64,000 nt of DNA from Peteryoungia rhizophila (lineage in GTDB: Bacteria > Pseudomonadota > Alphaproteobacteria > Rhizobiales > Rhizobiaceae). A model generated the notes under the pieces. It worked only from the letters and a program-made list of their open reading frames with translations. It was not told the origin of the DNA and did not search any database. Position numbers and translations under genes: made by a program. Shown here one piece after another: positions 15,690 to 24,266 of this stretch. Where the stretch lies: the NCBI RefSeq assembly GCF_004912145.1, contig NZ_STGT01000001.1, forward strand, positions 372,001 to 436,000, written 5' to 3'. Numbering within the stretch: position 1 is the stretch's first letter; every line of letters begins with the position of its first letter.

Positions 15690-18665
15690 ATGAAGAGTTT
15701 GGAGACGGCGGGCGGCCTGATCGGCCGGACCGTGGAACGTGTCGAGGATGCCGGACTTCTGACCGGCCGCGGCCGCTACATCGACGACCTGCCCGTCCGG
15801 CGCGACACCGCCCATCTGGCGATCCTGCGCTCGCCGCATGGCCATGCCCAAATCCGTGCGATCAATACGTCTGCTGCCAGTGCCCTGCCCGGCGTCTCCG
15901 CCGTGCTGACCGGGGACGACGTTGCGCGGCTCACCCGCAGCATGACCGTGGGAGTCAAGGCGAATGTCGAATGCTGGCCGATCGCCCGGGACCGGGTACG
16001 CTATGTCGGTGAACCCGTGGCCCTCGTCGTTGCCGAGAACCGCTATGTTGCAGAGGATGCGCTCGATCTGATCGAGGTCGAGTACGAGACCCTGGTCGCC
16101 ATTGTCGATCCCGAGAGGGCACTCGCAACAGACGCGCCGGTCTTGCATCCCTCGCTCGGCACCAACCTCATCAACGAGCGCAGCTTTCGCTACGGGGACC
16201 CCGAAGCAGCGCTTGCGACTGCCGACCACCGCATTTCCATCCGTATCGCTTATCCCCGCAACTCCTGCACGCCGATCGAGACCTACGGTGTCATCGCTGA
16301 ATACGATCCCGGTGAGGACGCCTATGACGTCACGGCGAATTTTCAGGGACCGTTCTCGATCCATGCTGTGATTTCCCGCGCGCTGAACGTACCCGGCAAC
16401 CGCATGCGGCTGCGCACGCCGCCCGATTCCGGCGGCTCCTTCGGCATCAAGCAGGGCGTCTTTCCCTATGTGATCCTCGCCGCCGTCGCCGCCCGCGTTG
16501 CAGGACGGCCGGTGAAATGGATCGAGGACCGGCTCGAACACCTGACGGCCTCCGTTTCGGCGACCAACCGTGTCACGACGCTCGAGGCGGCCGTTGCCGC
16601 CGACGGCCGCATCACAGCACTCTGCTGGGATCAACTGGAAGATTGCGGCGCGCATCTCCGCGCACCGGAGCCGGCGACCCTCTACCGCATGCATGGCAAC
16701 ATGACCGGAGCCTATGCGATCGAAAACGTCGCCATCCGCAACCGCGTCGTGCTCACCAACAAGACGCCGACCGGGCTCAACCGCGGCTTCGGCGGACCGC
16801 AGGTCTATTTCGCGCTCGAACGGCTCGTCCACAAGATCGCCGACGAACTTGGCCTCGACAGGCTTCAAGTCATCCGCCGCAACCTCGTGCCGGCCGACGC
16901 CTTTCCCTATCGCACAGCGACTGGCGGGCTTTTGGATTCGGGCGACTATCAAACCGCAATCGACCGCGCCTGTGCCGAAGGCGGCCTGGAGGCTCTGAGG
17001 CTGCGAAGGGATCAAGCGCGTGCCGAAGGGCGCCTCTACGGCATCGGCTATGCGACGGTTGTCGAGCCGAGCGTCTCCAACATGGGGTATATCACGACGG
17101 TGCTCACGCCGGAGGAAAGAGCGAAGGCGGGTCCGAAGAACGGCGCCCAGTCCGTTGCAACAGTGGCCATCGACCCACTCGGCTCCGTCACTGTCAAGGT
17201 CGCGTCAGTACCGCAGGGCCAGGGCCATCGCACCGTTCTGGCGCAGGTCGTCGCCGAGCGGCTCGGCCTTCCCCTGGAGGCCGTGCGCGTCAACACCGAA
17301 CTCGACACGGCGCGCGACGCCTGGTCGATTGCCTCGGGCAATTATGCAAGCCGGTTTGCCGCTGCCGTCGCCGGCGCCGCAGCCCTTGCTGCCGACCGTA
17401 TCAGGGACCGTCTTGCAGCGATCGCTGCTAGCCAACTCAATGTCAAGGCGGATCGCATCGACTTCAAAGCCGGAAAGCTTTTCGATCGCGCCAATCCTGA
17501 CAATGCCATCTCCTTCGGGCGTGTGGCGGCTGCAAGCCACTGGGCACCCGGCACCCTGCCTGATGGAACCGGCCAGACGATCCGCGAGACAGTTTTCTGG
17601 ACGCCGGAGCAACTCGAGGCGCCGACAGCAGCGGACGGCATCAACTCGTCGCTTTGCCATGGCTTCATCTTCGACATATGCGGCGTGGAGATCGACCGGG
17701 CGACCGGCCAGGTCCGCATCGACCGCTACGTGACGATGCACGACTGCGGCCGCATCCTGCATCCCGGCATGGTCGACGGCCAGGTCCGCGGCGGCTTCGC
17801 CCAGGCTATAGGCGCCGCACTCTACGAGGAATATGCCTATGGCGGCGATGGCAGCTTCTTGACCGGAACGCTCGCCGACTACCTCATCCCGACCGTAATG
17901 GAGACGCCGGAGCCGCTGATCCTCCATCACGAGACGCCATCGCCCTTCACGCCGCTTGGCGCAAAGGGCGTCGGCGAGGGCAATTGCATGTCGACGCCGG
18001 TCTGCATCGCCAATGCCGTCGCCGATGCGCTCGGGGTCGAGGACATCCGGCTGCCGCTGTCGCCAAGCCGAGTCAGCGAATGGCTCTATGGCGAGGAGCG
18101 CCCGCCGTCGAGACCTCAGGATTCGACCCCCGTCGCCACCGGCGCCTCCGGAGAACGTTTGCTGACGGGCTCGGGCTCGGCCGACGTCGTCGCCACGCGT
18201 GAGTCCGTCTGGACGATGCTGCTCGACCCGAACACGCTAAAGGCCATCATTCCAGGCGCACATGAGGTCCGAAAGGTCTCCGACACGCATTTTCGCGCCG
18301 AGGTCACGCTCGGGATCGGTCCGGTCAAGGGCCGATACCGCGCCGACATCCGCCTCTCCGACATGGTGGCACCTGAAGCGGTCACGCTGTCCGGCGGCAC
18401 AGAGGGCGCACTCGGTTCCGGTCGCGGCACGGGCCGTGTCACGCTGACGGAAACGGCGAACGGCACCCGCATCGACTATCGATATGAGGCCGCGATCGGC
18501 GGCAAGGTCGCCTCTGTTGGTGGCCGACTTCTTGACGGCGCGGCGCGCGTGGTGATCGGACAGTTCTTCCAGGCGCTCGCCCGTCATGCCGGCGGCGGAG
18601 GGCCTCCCAGCGCCGCCGCCGGCTTCACTCAACGGCTTTTGAGCCTTTTCAGGAGGCGCAGATGA
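15690..18665 (+). CDS. hmfA: Molybdenum hydroxylase large subunit with fused CoxG-like domain (2-furoyl-CoA dehydrogenase type)
   Basis: 991 aa, starting MKSLETAGG after GGAGGAG. Residues about 15-130 are the aldehyde oxidase a/b hammerhead domain (RVEDAGLLTGRGRYIDDL). The molybdopterin-binding region runs to about 800 and includes the conserved PLGAKGVGEGN, with the catalytic glutamate near residue 760. Residues about 820-970 form an added SRPBCC/CoxG-like domain (GSGSADVVATRESVWTML, LDPNTLKAIIPGA). CoxG proteins usually come from a separate gene and help maturation or membrane attachment. The FAD, 2Fe-2S, CoA-ligase and crotonase genes follow, the gene set known for 2-furoate breakdown. The substrate is inferred from that context. 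Confidence 0.75.
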   Translation: MKSLETAGGLIGRTVERVEDAGLLTGRGRYIDDLPVRRDTAHLAILRSPHGHAQIRAINTSAASALPGVSAVLTGDDVARLTRSMTVGVKANVECWPIARDRVRYVGEPVALVVAENRYVAEDALDLIEVEYETLVAIVDPERALATDAPVLHPSLGTNLINERSFRYGDPEAALATADHRISIRIAYPRNSCTPIETYGVIAEYDPGEDAYDVTANFQGPFSIHAVISRALNVPGNRMRLRTPPDSGGSFGIKQGVFPYVILAAVAARVAGRPVKWIEDRLEHLTASVSATNRVTTLEAAVAADGRITALCWDQLEDCGAHLRAPEPATLYRMHGNMTGAYAIENVAIRNRVVLTNKTPTGLNRGFGGPQVYFALERLVHKIADELGLDRLQVIRRNLVPADAFPYRTATGGLLDSGDYQTAIDRACAEGGLEALRLRRDQARAEGRLYGIGYATVVEPSVSNMGYITTVLTPEERAKAGPKNGAQSVATVAIDPLGSVTVKVASVPQGQGHRTVLAQVVAERLGLPLEAVRVNTELDTARDAWSIASGNYASRFAAAVAGAAALAADRIRDRLAAIAASQLNVKADRIDFKAGKLFDRANPDNAISFGRVAAASHWAPGTLPDGTGQTIRETVFWTPEQLEAPTAADGINSSLCHGFIFDICGVEIDRATGQVRIDRYVTMHDCGRILHPGMVDGQVRGGFAQAIGAALYEEYAYGGDGSFLTGTLADYLIPTVMETPEPLILHHETPSPFTPLGAKGVGEGNCMSTPVCIANAVADALGVEDIRLPLSPSRVSEWLYGEERPPSRPQDSTPVATGASGERLLTGSGSADVVATRESVWTMLLDPNTLKAIIPGAHEVRKVSDTHFRAEVTLGIGPVKGRYRADIRLSDMVAPEAVTLSGGTEGALGSGRGTGRVTLTETANGTRIDYRYEAAIGGKVASVGGRLLDGAARVVIGQFFQALARHAGGGGPPSAAAGFTQRLLSLFRRRR

Positions 18666-19489
18666 AGCCTGCATCCTTCGATTTCCTCTGCCCGGACACG
18701 CTAGAGGAAGCGCTTTCCGCACTCGCCGAGGGCGGCGGTGAGGCTCGCGTCATCGCCGGTGGGCAATCCCTGGTGCCGATGCTCAACATGCGGCTCGCCC
18801 GTCCAGGCCTGCTGGTCGACATCATGCGGCTCGAGGCATTGCGCCGGATCGAAACGTCTGGCGACGAGATCACCGTCGGCGCCGGTGTGCGGCAGGCGGA
18901 ACTGGAAGCCTGGGCATATCTTTCGCGCGACCTGCCACTTCTGGCCGCCGCCTTCCCCTGGCTCGGCCATGTGCAGACCCGGGCACGCGGTACGGTCTGC
19001 GGCTCTGTCGCCCATGCCGACCCGAGCGCCGAACTGCCGCTGTCCCTGGTGACGCTTGGCGGTGCCGTAAGCCTGCGCAGCCGCAAGCAGAAGCGCAAGG
19101 TCAAGGCGGACGACTTCTTCATCGGCATGATGGCGACCGAGCTAACCGAGGGCGAGATGATTGAAGCCGTGCATTTCCCCAAAGCCCGGCCCGGCAGCGG
19201 TTATGCCTTCCGCGAGATTGGCCGGCGACATGGCGATTTCGCCATCGTCGCCTGCGCTGCCGTCGCCGACGACAAGGGATTGCGGCTCGGCATTGCAGGG
19301 GTCGATGACCGGCCGCGCGTCTTCGCGCTGCCTGCGCTCGACAACGACCAGTTCGACGATGCCCTCAACGATATCGCCTGGTCGCTGAATGCCCGCGACG
19401 ACATTCACGCCAGCGCCCGCTACCGGCGCGAACTGGTCCGCAATCTCGGTCGCGAGACCCTGAAGGAGGCAAGCCGATGCCGCGCATGA
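18662..19489 (+). CDS. hmfB: Molybdenum hydroxylase FAD-binding subunit (CoxM-like; furoyl-CoA dehydrogenase type)
   Basis: 275 aa, overlapping the large subunit by ATGA. The FAD-binding motifs of the CoxM/XdhB family are present: IAGGQSLVPMLNMRLARP (about 32-49) and TVCGSVAHADPSAELP (about 113-128). A C-terminal CO_deh_flav_C domain follows. The subunit passes electrons from the iron-sulphur clusters to its acceptor via FAD. Placement between large and small subunits is the usual order for some of these enzymes. The hmf name depends on the operon assignment; the family call itself is secure. Confidence 0.78.
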   Translation: MKPASFDFLCPDTLEEALSALAEGGGEARVIAGGQSLVPMLNMRLARPGLLVDIMRLEALRRIETSGDEITVGAGVRQAELEAWAYLSRDLPLLAAAFPWLGHVQTRARGTVCGSVAHADPSAELPLSLVTLGGAVSLRSRKQKRKVKADDFFIGMMATELTEGEMIEAVHFPKARPGSGYAFREIGRRHGDFAIVACAAVADDKGLRLGIAGVDDRPRVFALPALDNDQFDDALNDIAWSLNARDDIHASARYRRELVRNLGRETLKEASRCRA

Positions 19490-19989
19490 ACGCTGCCCAG
19501 AGGCATGTGGTCGATTTCACGCTGAACGGCCAGAAGGTCCGTGCAGAGGCCGAAAACCGCATGCTGCTCTCGGACCTGCTGCGCCACGAAGTCGGGCTGA
19601 CCGGCACCCATGTCGGCTGCGAGCACGGAGTCTGCGGCGCCTGCACCGTGCAGATCGACGGAAAGCCGGCACGCGCGTGCCTGACGCTTGCCCAGCAGGT
19701 GCGCGGCAGCGATGTGCGGACCGTGGAAGCGCTAGCCCCCGGTCCGGCCGAGCTTTCCCCGCTTCAGGCGGCCTTTCGCCGCCATCACGGCCTGCAATGC
19801 GGCTTCTGTACGCCTGGCATCCTGATGTCGCTCGACGCGCTCTTGCGCGAGCAGCCGGACGCCGGCCGGGAAGAGATACGCGAACACCTCTCCGGCCATC
19901 TCTGCCGGTGCACGGGCTACGCGACCATCGTCGAGGCGGCGCTCGCCGCCGCGGAGGAACAACGGAAGGAGGAGACACCCAATGCTTGA
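19477..19989 (+). CDS. hmfC: Molybdenum hydroxylase 2Fe-2S subunit (CoxS-like; furoyl-CoA dehydrogenase type)
   Basis: 170 aa. Two [2Fe-2S] sites are visible. The plant-ferredoxin-like one has C48, C53, C56 and C68 (CEHGVCGACTV, then ARACLT). The helical-domain one has C108, C111, C143 and C145 (CGFCTPG, then CRCTGY). All eight ligands are present, so it should be functional. The gene overlaps the end of the FAD-subunit gene by 13 bases and the start of the CoA-ligase gene by eight, showing a tightly packed operon. It links the molybdenum centre to FAD. Confidence 0.82.
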   Translation: MPRMNAAQRHVVDFTLNGQKVRAEAENRMLLSDLLRHEVGLTGTHVGCEHGVCGACTVQIDGKPARACLTLAQQVRGSDVRTVEALAPGPAELSPLQAAFRRHHGLQCGFCTPGILMSLDALLREQPDAGREEIREHLSGHLCRCTGYATIVEAALAAAEEQRKEETPNA

Positions 19990-21499
19990 TCTAGGAACGA
20001 GCTTCCTCGCGAGCGTGGAGCGCGACCCGGACGCGCTCGCAATCGTCGACGGGGAGATGCGACTGAGCTATCGCCAATGGTACGACAAGATTTCGGCGCT
20101 TGCCGCGGCCCTTCGCGAGACCGGCCTGAGGCGCGGAGATCATGTGCTGACTGCCATGCAGAACCGTTGGGAGAACGCGTCGCTGCACTGGGCCTGCCAG
20201 TTTCTCGGCCTGGTCGTCACACCGCTCAACTGGCGGGCGAAGGCCGATGAGATCGATTTCGGCATCGAGGATGCCGACGCGAAGGCCGTGTACTACGAGG
20301 CATCGACGGAAGAGGCCGTGCGCCTGTCGCGGCTCGCGCAGGACTTGCCGCAATTCTCGGCCGAGGCGCTTGCCGATATCATGAAAGGCAAGGCACCCGA
20401 TGTGGTGCCTGTCGCCGACGCTGCCGACTGGTCGCTGATGCTCTACACGTCAGGCACGACCTCGAAGCCGAAGGGCGTGCCGCGGCGTCACCGCGCCGAA
20501 CGCGCCGGCGCCGTCGCCCATGTGGCGCAGAACCTCTACCGGCATGGCGAGCGCACGCTCGGTGTCATGCCGCTCTACCACACGATGGGCGTGCGCTCCC
20601 TGATCGCATCCTCGCTGATCGGCGGTACCTTCGTCTGCCTGCCGCGCTTCGACGTGGCGAAGGCGCTCGACCTGATCGAAGAGGAGAAGATCACCAATCT
20701 GTACCTCGTGCCGACGCTGTACCACGACCTCGTGCATCACGAGGCATTCTCGCCCGAACGCGTCGCCTCCGTCACCAAGCTCGGCTATGCCGGCGCCTCG
20801 ATGACGGACGGATTGTTGAAGCGGCTGGACCAGACCTTCCGGCCGGAGCTCTTCGTCAACCATTATGGCTCGTCGGAAATCTACACCTTCACGATCGAGC
20901 AGACGGCGACCGCGAAACCGGGTTCCGCCGGCCGCGCCGGCATCAACCAGACGATCCGCGTCGTGAAGCTTGGCAGTCGCAATCCCGACGAACGGGCGGC
21001 CGTCGGCGAAGAAGGCGAGATTATCGCGCTGATGAAAAGCGACGAGGCCTTCGAGGGCTACTGGAAGCGGCCCGATGCGGACGCCAAGGCACTTCACGGC
21101 GGCTGGTACTTCACCGGCGACACCGGTTTCGTCGACCAGGACGGTGATTTCTTCGTCACCGGCCGGGCCGACGACATGATCATCACCGGCGGTGAGAACG
21201 TATCGCCGGTCGAGGTCGAAAGCTGCCTGTCGCTGCATGAGGGCGTCGCCGAAGTCGCCGTCGTCGGCCTGCCCGACGAGCGCTGGGGCAAGATCGTCGT
21301 CGCCTTCGTCAAGCGGCGGGGGGATGTCACGGCCGAGGATCTCGACCGCCATTGCCGCGATTCCGGTCTCGCCAATTTCCGCCGCCCACGCCGCATCGTC
21401 TTCGTTGAAGCGATCCCGAAATCCCCCGTCGGCAAGCTGCTGCGCCGCCTTCTGGTGGCCGGCGAATACACCGCGGAACGCATTCCCGAACACCAGTGA
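19982..21499 (+). CDS. hmfD: AMP-forming acyl-CoA synthetase, probable 2-furoate-CoA ligase
   Basis: 505 aa. The adenylate-forming signature YTSGTTSKPKGVPRRH is at about 154-169, then NHYGSSEIY, the hinge and GRADDMIITGGENV, and the C-terminal catalytic lysine in PKSPVGKLLRR. It would activate a carboxylic acid to its CoA ester with ATP. Position directly after a molybdenum hydroxylase and before a crotonase-type enzyme matches the known furoate operon, where the acid is first made into furoyl-CoA and then hydroxylated. Benzoate-like or other heteroaromatic acids remain possible substrates. Confidence 0.75.
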   Translation: MLDLGTSFLASVERDPDALAIVDGEMRLSYRQWYDKISALAAALRETGLRRGDHVLTAMQNRWENASLHWACQFLGLVVTPLNWRAKADEIDFGIEDADAKAVYYEASTEEAVRLSRLAQDLPQFSAEALADIMKGKAPDVVPVADAADWSLMLYTSGTTSKPKGVPRRHRAERAGAVAHVAQNLYRHGERTLGVMPLYHTMGVRSLIASSLIGGTFVCLPRFDVAKALDLIEEEKITNLYLVPTLYHDLVHHEAFSPERVASVTKLGYAGASMTDGLLKRLDQTFRPELFVNHYGSSEIYTFTIEQTATAKPGSAGRAGINQTIRVVKLGSRNPDERAAVGEEGEIIALMKSDEAFEGYWKRPDADAKALHGGWYFTGDTGFVDQDGDFFVTGRADDMIITGGENVSPVEVESCLSLHEGVAEVAVVGLPDERWGKIVVAFVKRRGDVTAEDLDRHCRDSGLANFRRPRRIVFVEAIPKSPVGKLLRRLLVAGEYTAERIPEHQ

Positions 21500-21537
21500 G
21501 CGGCCAGAACGCCACAAGACCCATGAAAGGACATACC

Positions 21538-22344
21538 ATGCCCGAACACGTCACATTCCAGGACCCGCGCCTCCCCGAACTCGATGGCTTCACCGTCACG
21601 ATCGACACGGAACGCCAGCGCGCCGACATCACGCTCGACCGTCCGCCCTACAATATCGTCTCCATGCTGGCACGCGACCAGTTGCGCCTGGTCTTCGAGG
21701 CCCTCGACGAGGACGATCGCGTGCGCATCATCGTTGTTGCCGGCAAGGGGGAGCACTTCTCGTCGGGCGGCAACATCAAGGGCTTCCTCGAGGCGAGCCC
21801 GGAACATGTCTCGCACCTCGCCTGGAACATCGCGGCACCCGCCCGCTGCTCCAAGCCGGTCATCGCTGCCAATCGCGGCTTCTGCTTCGGCGTCGGCTTC
21901 GAACTGTCGCTCGCCTGCGACTTCCGCATCGCGACGGAAACCACCCGCTACGCACTGCCCGAGCAGAAGCTCGGCCAGATCCCGGGCTCCGGCGGCTCGG
22001 CCCGCCTCCAGAAGATGGTCGGCGTCACCCGCACCAAGAACATCGTGATGCGCTCGAAGCGGGTGACCGGCCAGGAAGCCTATGACTGGGGCATCGCCTC
22101 GGAGATCGTTGCGGATGCCGATCTGGAAAAGGCCGTCGATGCGCTGGTCGAGGAACTGATCGGCTTCTCGCCGCTGGCCCAGCGCACGGCGAAGAAGCTC
22201 CTGAACGATACCGACGACGCCCCGCTTTCAACGGCCATCGAGCTCGAGGGCCATTGCTACAGCCGGCTTCGCACATCCGAGGATTTCCGCGAAGGCGTGC
22301 TCGCCTTCCACGAAAAGCGCGCACCGGCCTTCGTCGGACGCTGA
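21538..22344 (+). CDS. hmfE: Enoyl-CoA hydratase/isomerase family, probable 2-oxoglutaroyl-CoA hydrolase
   Basis: 268 aa from the ATG at 21538, which has AAAGGA upstream. It has the crotonase fold: ITLDRPPYNIVSM, the oxyanion-hole segment SSGGNIKGFLE (about 77-87), and the second segment NRGFCFGVGFELSLACDFRI. In the furoate pathway the ring-hydroxylated CoA ester opens to 2-oxoglutaroyl-CoA, which a crotonase-family hydrolase (HmfE) cleaves to 2-oxoglutarate. The operon order here supports that role. Hydratase activity on another CoA ester is the alternative. Confidence 0.72.
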   Translation: MPEHVTFQDPRLPELDGFTVTIDTERQRADITLDRPPYNIVSMLARDQLRLVFEALDEDDRVRIIVVAGKGEHFSSGGNIKGFLEASPEHVSHLAWNIAAPARCSKPVIAANRGFCFGVGFELSLACDFRIATETTRYALPEQKLGQIPGSGGSARLQKMVGVTRTKNIVMRSKRVTGQEAYDWGIASEIVADADLEKAVDALVEELIGFSPLAQRTAKKLLNDTDDAPLSTAIELEGHCYSRLRTSEDFREGVLAFHEKRAPAFVGR

Positions 22345-22351
22345 ACCACAG

Positions 22352-22369
22352 GCCGGGCAGGAACCCGGC
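22352..22369 (+). terminator. Intercistronic hairpin before the transporter gene
   Basis: GCCGGG (22352-22357) pairs with CCCGGC (22364-22369) across a six-base loop, and TTCATTTT follows. It sits just after the hmfE-like stop and about 50 bases before the transporter start. It probably acts as a partial terminator or attenuator that lowers transporter expression relative to the enzymes. Confidence 0.5.
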
Positions 22370-22422
22370 TTCATTTTCCAAGAGGAGGGAGCGGCCTCGT
22401 ATCCGCTTCGGGAGGAACCAAC

Positions 22423-23685
22423 ATGGAAACAATAGACCAGACCACACAGGAAAGACGCTTTTTCGAAAGGGGGCCCGGCATCGCGTCGGGTCTCCGAGAC
22501 CTGCCGAAACATCTCGGCATAAAGACCATGAGCGCCGGACTCGTCGCCGCCATCTTCGGCTGCTCTGGACCCGCCTTGATCGTCATCGGCGCAGCCGAGG
22601 CGGGCCAGTTGACCAACGGGCAAACCGTTGCCTGGCTCTTTGCGATCTATGTGCTCGGCGGCTTTATCAGCACGCTGCTCGCGCTCCATTACAAGCAACC
22701 GATCAACGGCGCCTATTCGATCCCCGGGGCTGCCCTCGTCGCCGGCTCGCTTGCGACTATTCCGTTCAATGAAGCGGTCGGCGCCTTCATCCTGGCGGGG
22801 CTGCTGGTTCTGCTGCTTGGCGTCACCGGGCTGATCGGGAAGGTCATGCGCTGGCTGCCGATGCCGATCGTCATGGCGATGATCGCCGGTGCGCTAATCC
22901 GTTTTGCAATTGGAACGGTCACGGCACTCGGCACGTCACCGGTGATTGCAGGCGCAGCGATCCTCGCCTTCTTCGCGTCGATGCGACTGACCAAAGCCAT
23001 CCCGCCGGTGCTGGCCGCCCTCGTCGCCGGCCTGATCGCGGCCATTGCGACCGGTGCGGTCGGGGGCGGAGCCGCCAACATCGCCTTTGCGGCACCGGAA
23101 TTCACGATGCCGGTATTCACCATTGATGCCTTCTTCGCGATCGCCATCCCACTCGCCCTTCTGGTGATTGGTGCCGAGAACGCGCAGGCCACCGGTGTCT
23201 TGATGGCCGAAGGCTACAAGCCGCCGGTCAACGCGATGACGATTATTTCCGGCATCGGCGGTGTCGCAGCCGGCTTCCTCGGTGGCCACAATGCCAATAT
23301 CGCAGGTCCGATGACGGCGATATGCTCGTCAGAACAGGCCGGCGAAAGCAAGGACGGGCGCTATGCCGCCACGGTCGTCAACGGCCTTCTCTTCGCGGCT
23401 TTCGGCCTACTCGCCGGCGCTGCCGTTCCGATCGTGCTCAGCCTGCCGTCCGCTCTCATCGGCACGGTCGCAGGTCTCGCCATGATCAGCGTGCTCCTGT
23501 CGGCCTTCCAGAACGCTTTCGGCAAGTCGCTCGGCAATCAAACCGGCGCCTTCGTCGCCCTTGCCGTCGCCATGTCGAACGTCTCGCTCCTCGGCATCAG
23601 CGCACCCTTCTGGGCTCTGGTCGCCGGCGTGATCGTCTCTGCGCTTGTCGAGGCCGGAAGCTTCGGGAAGAAACAGGCCGCGTAA
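22423..23685 (+). CDS. BenE-family benzoate/H+ symporter-like transporter
   Basis: 420 aa and very hydrophobic, with about 11-12 membrane helices. It has BenE-family features: KHLGIKTMSAGLVAAIFGCSGPA, the repeated helix-breaking glycines, INGAYSIPGAALVAGS, and a central GFLGGHNANIAGPMTAICSS. GGGAGGAACC precedes the ATG. Coming last in the operon, it is the likely uptake system for the acid that the upstream ligase activates, presumably 2-furoate. BenE members are known for benzoate, which fits a structurally similar heteroaromatic acid. Confidence 0.85.
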   Translation: METIDQTTQERRFFERGPGIASGLRDLPKHLGIKTMSAGLVAAIFGCSGPALIVIGAAEAGQLTNGQTVAWLFAIYVLGGFISTLLALHYKQPINGAYSIPGAALVAGSLATIPFNEAVGAFILAGLLVLLLGVTGLIGKVMRWLPMPIVMAMIAGALIRFAIGTVTALGTSPVIAGAAILAFFASMRLTKAIPPVLAALVAGLIAAIATGAVGGGAANIAFAAPEFTMPVFTIDAFFAIAIPLALLVIGAENAQATGVLMAEGYKPPVNAMTIISGIGGVAAGFLGGHNANIAGPMTAICSSEQAGESKDGRYAATVVNGLLFAAFGLLAGAAVPIVLSLPSALIGTVAGLAMISVLLSAFQNAFGKSLGNQTGAFVALAVAMSNVSLLGISAPFWALVAGVIVSALVEAGSFGKKQAA

Positions 23686-24266
23686 GCGCGGGGTTTCTGT
23701 TACCGATGTAGGGTCTAAGTCGCTCCCGTTTGCGGATCTATATGGCCGGAATGGGGGCGTCAGTTGTCGCAGCCTTTAAGCTAGCGCACTTGAAATCTGA
23801 GGTCGAGGAGCGGAAATAATTGCCGCTCTCCCGCCATGTTGACGTCGGCCCAAAGCCAGGGCACAAAGATGGCATCCACGGTCGCTCGCGACAGAAAAAC
23901 ATAGGGAAATCAAAGTCAATTTTGTTAAGCCTTTGAAATCATGTGAGAATCCAGGATCCCCAGCCAATTCTTCTAAAAAGCCCTGATTTCCACGTTTTTC
24001 CGTCGTGCCCCATAAGCTTGGGCAACTATGGACCACCTATTCATGCCGAACCGTCGTGTTCATCGAAGGCTTGGAAACTTGGCTGGGGACCCTCGTGATC
24101 AGTGAATCATATGAGACCCGACCACATCGCCTGCGAATGTGTGTCAGATCACGAATGCCGGTATCCAGGAGATTTTCGTGAAGCTGGAGAGTTGCGGTCA
24201 GCAGCGGTTTAGCCCCGTTGGGGGGCACGTGCATTTTTGATTTCACGACACGTTCCGTGCTCCTCA
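23686..24266. other. Gene-free interval with repeat copy 2
   Basis: This 580-base interval lies between the end of the furoate-type operon and the stop of the minus-strand AI-2E permease gene. Apart from repeat copy 2 I see no gene. A minus-strand frame at 24037-24564 is an out-of-frame reading of the permease plus repeat DNA. A small CCGCG-TAAG-CGCGG stem overlaps the transporter stop at 23678-23691 and could contribute to termination. Confidence 0.6.
23808..24091. repeat. Dispersed intergenic repeat, copy 2 of 3, with inverted ends
   Basis: The core 23808-23955 matches copy 1 closely: GAGCGGAAATAATTGCCGCTC forms a clean six-base-pair stem, then the CCAGGGCACAAAGATGGC block, then CCTTTGAAATCAT. 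Immediately after the core, TCCCCAGCCAA (23957-23967) is a perfect inverted match to TTGGCTGGGGA (24079-24089), giving a unit of about 284 bases. Copy 1 has the same right-hand motif at 5855-5869. No coding capacity is evident, which suggests a MITE-like or structured mosaic element. Confidence 0.72.

Noticed and set aside
15237..17015. 592-codon open frame on the minus strand
   Set aside because: It is antisense to the AraC and molybdenum-subunit genes, whose motifs are clear. Long antisense frames are common in GC-rich DNA, and this one has no domain.
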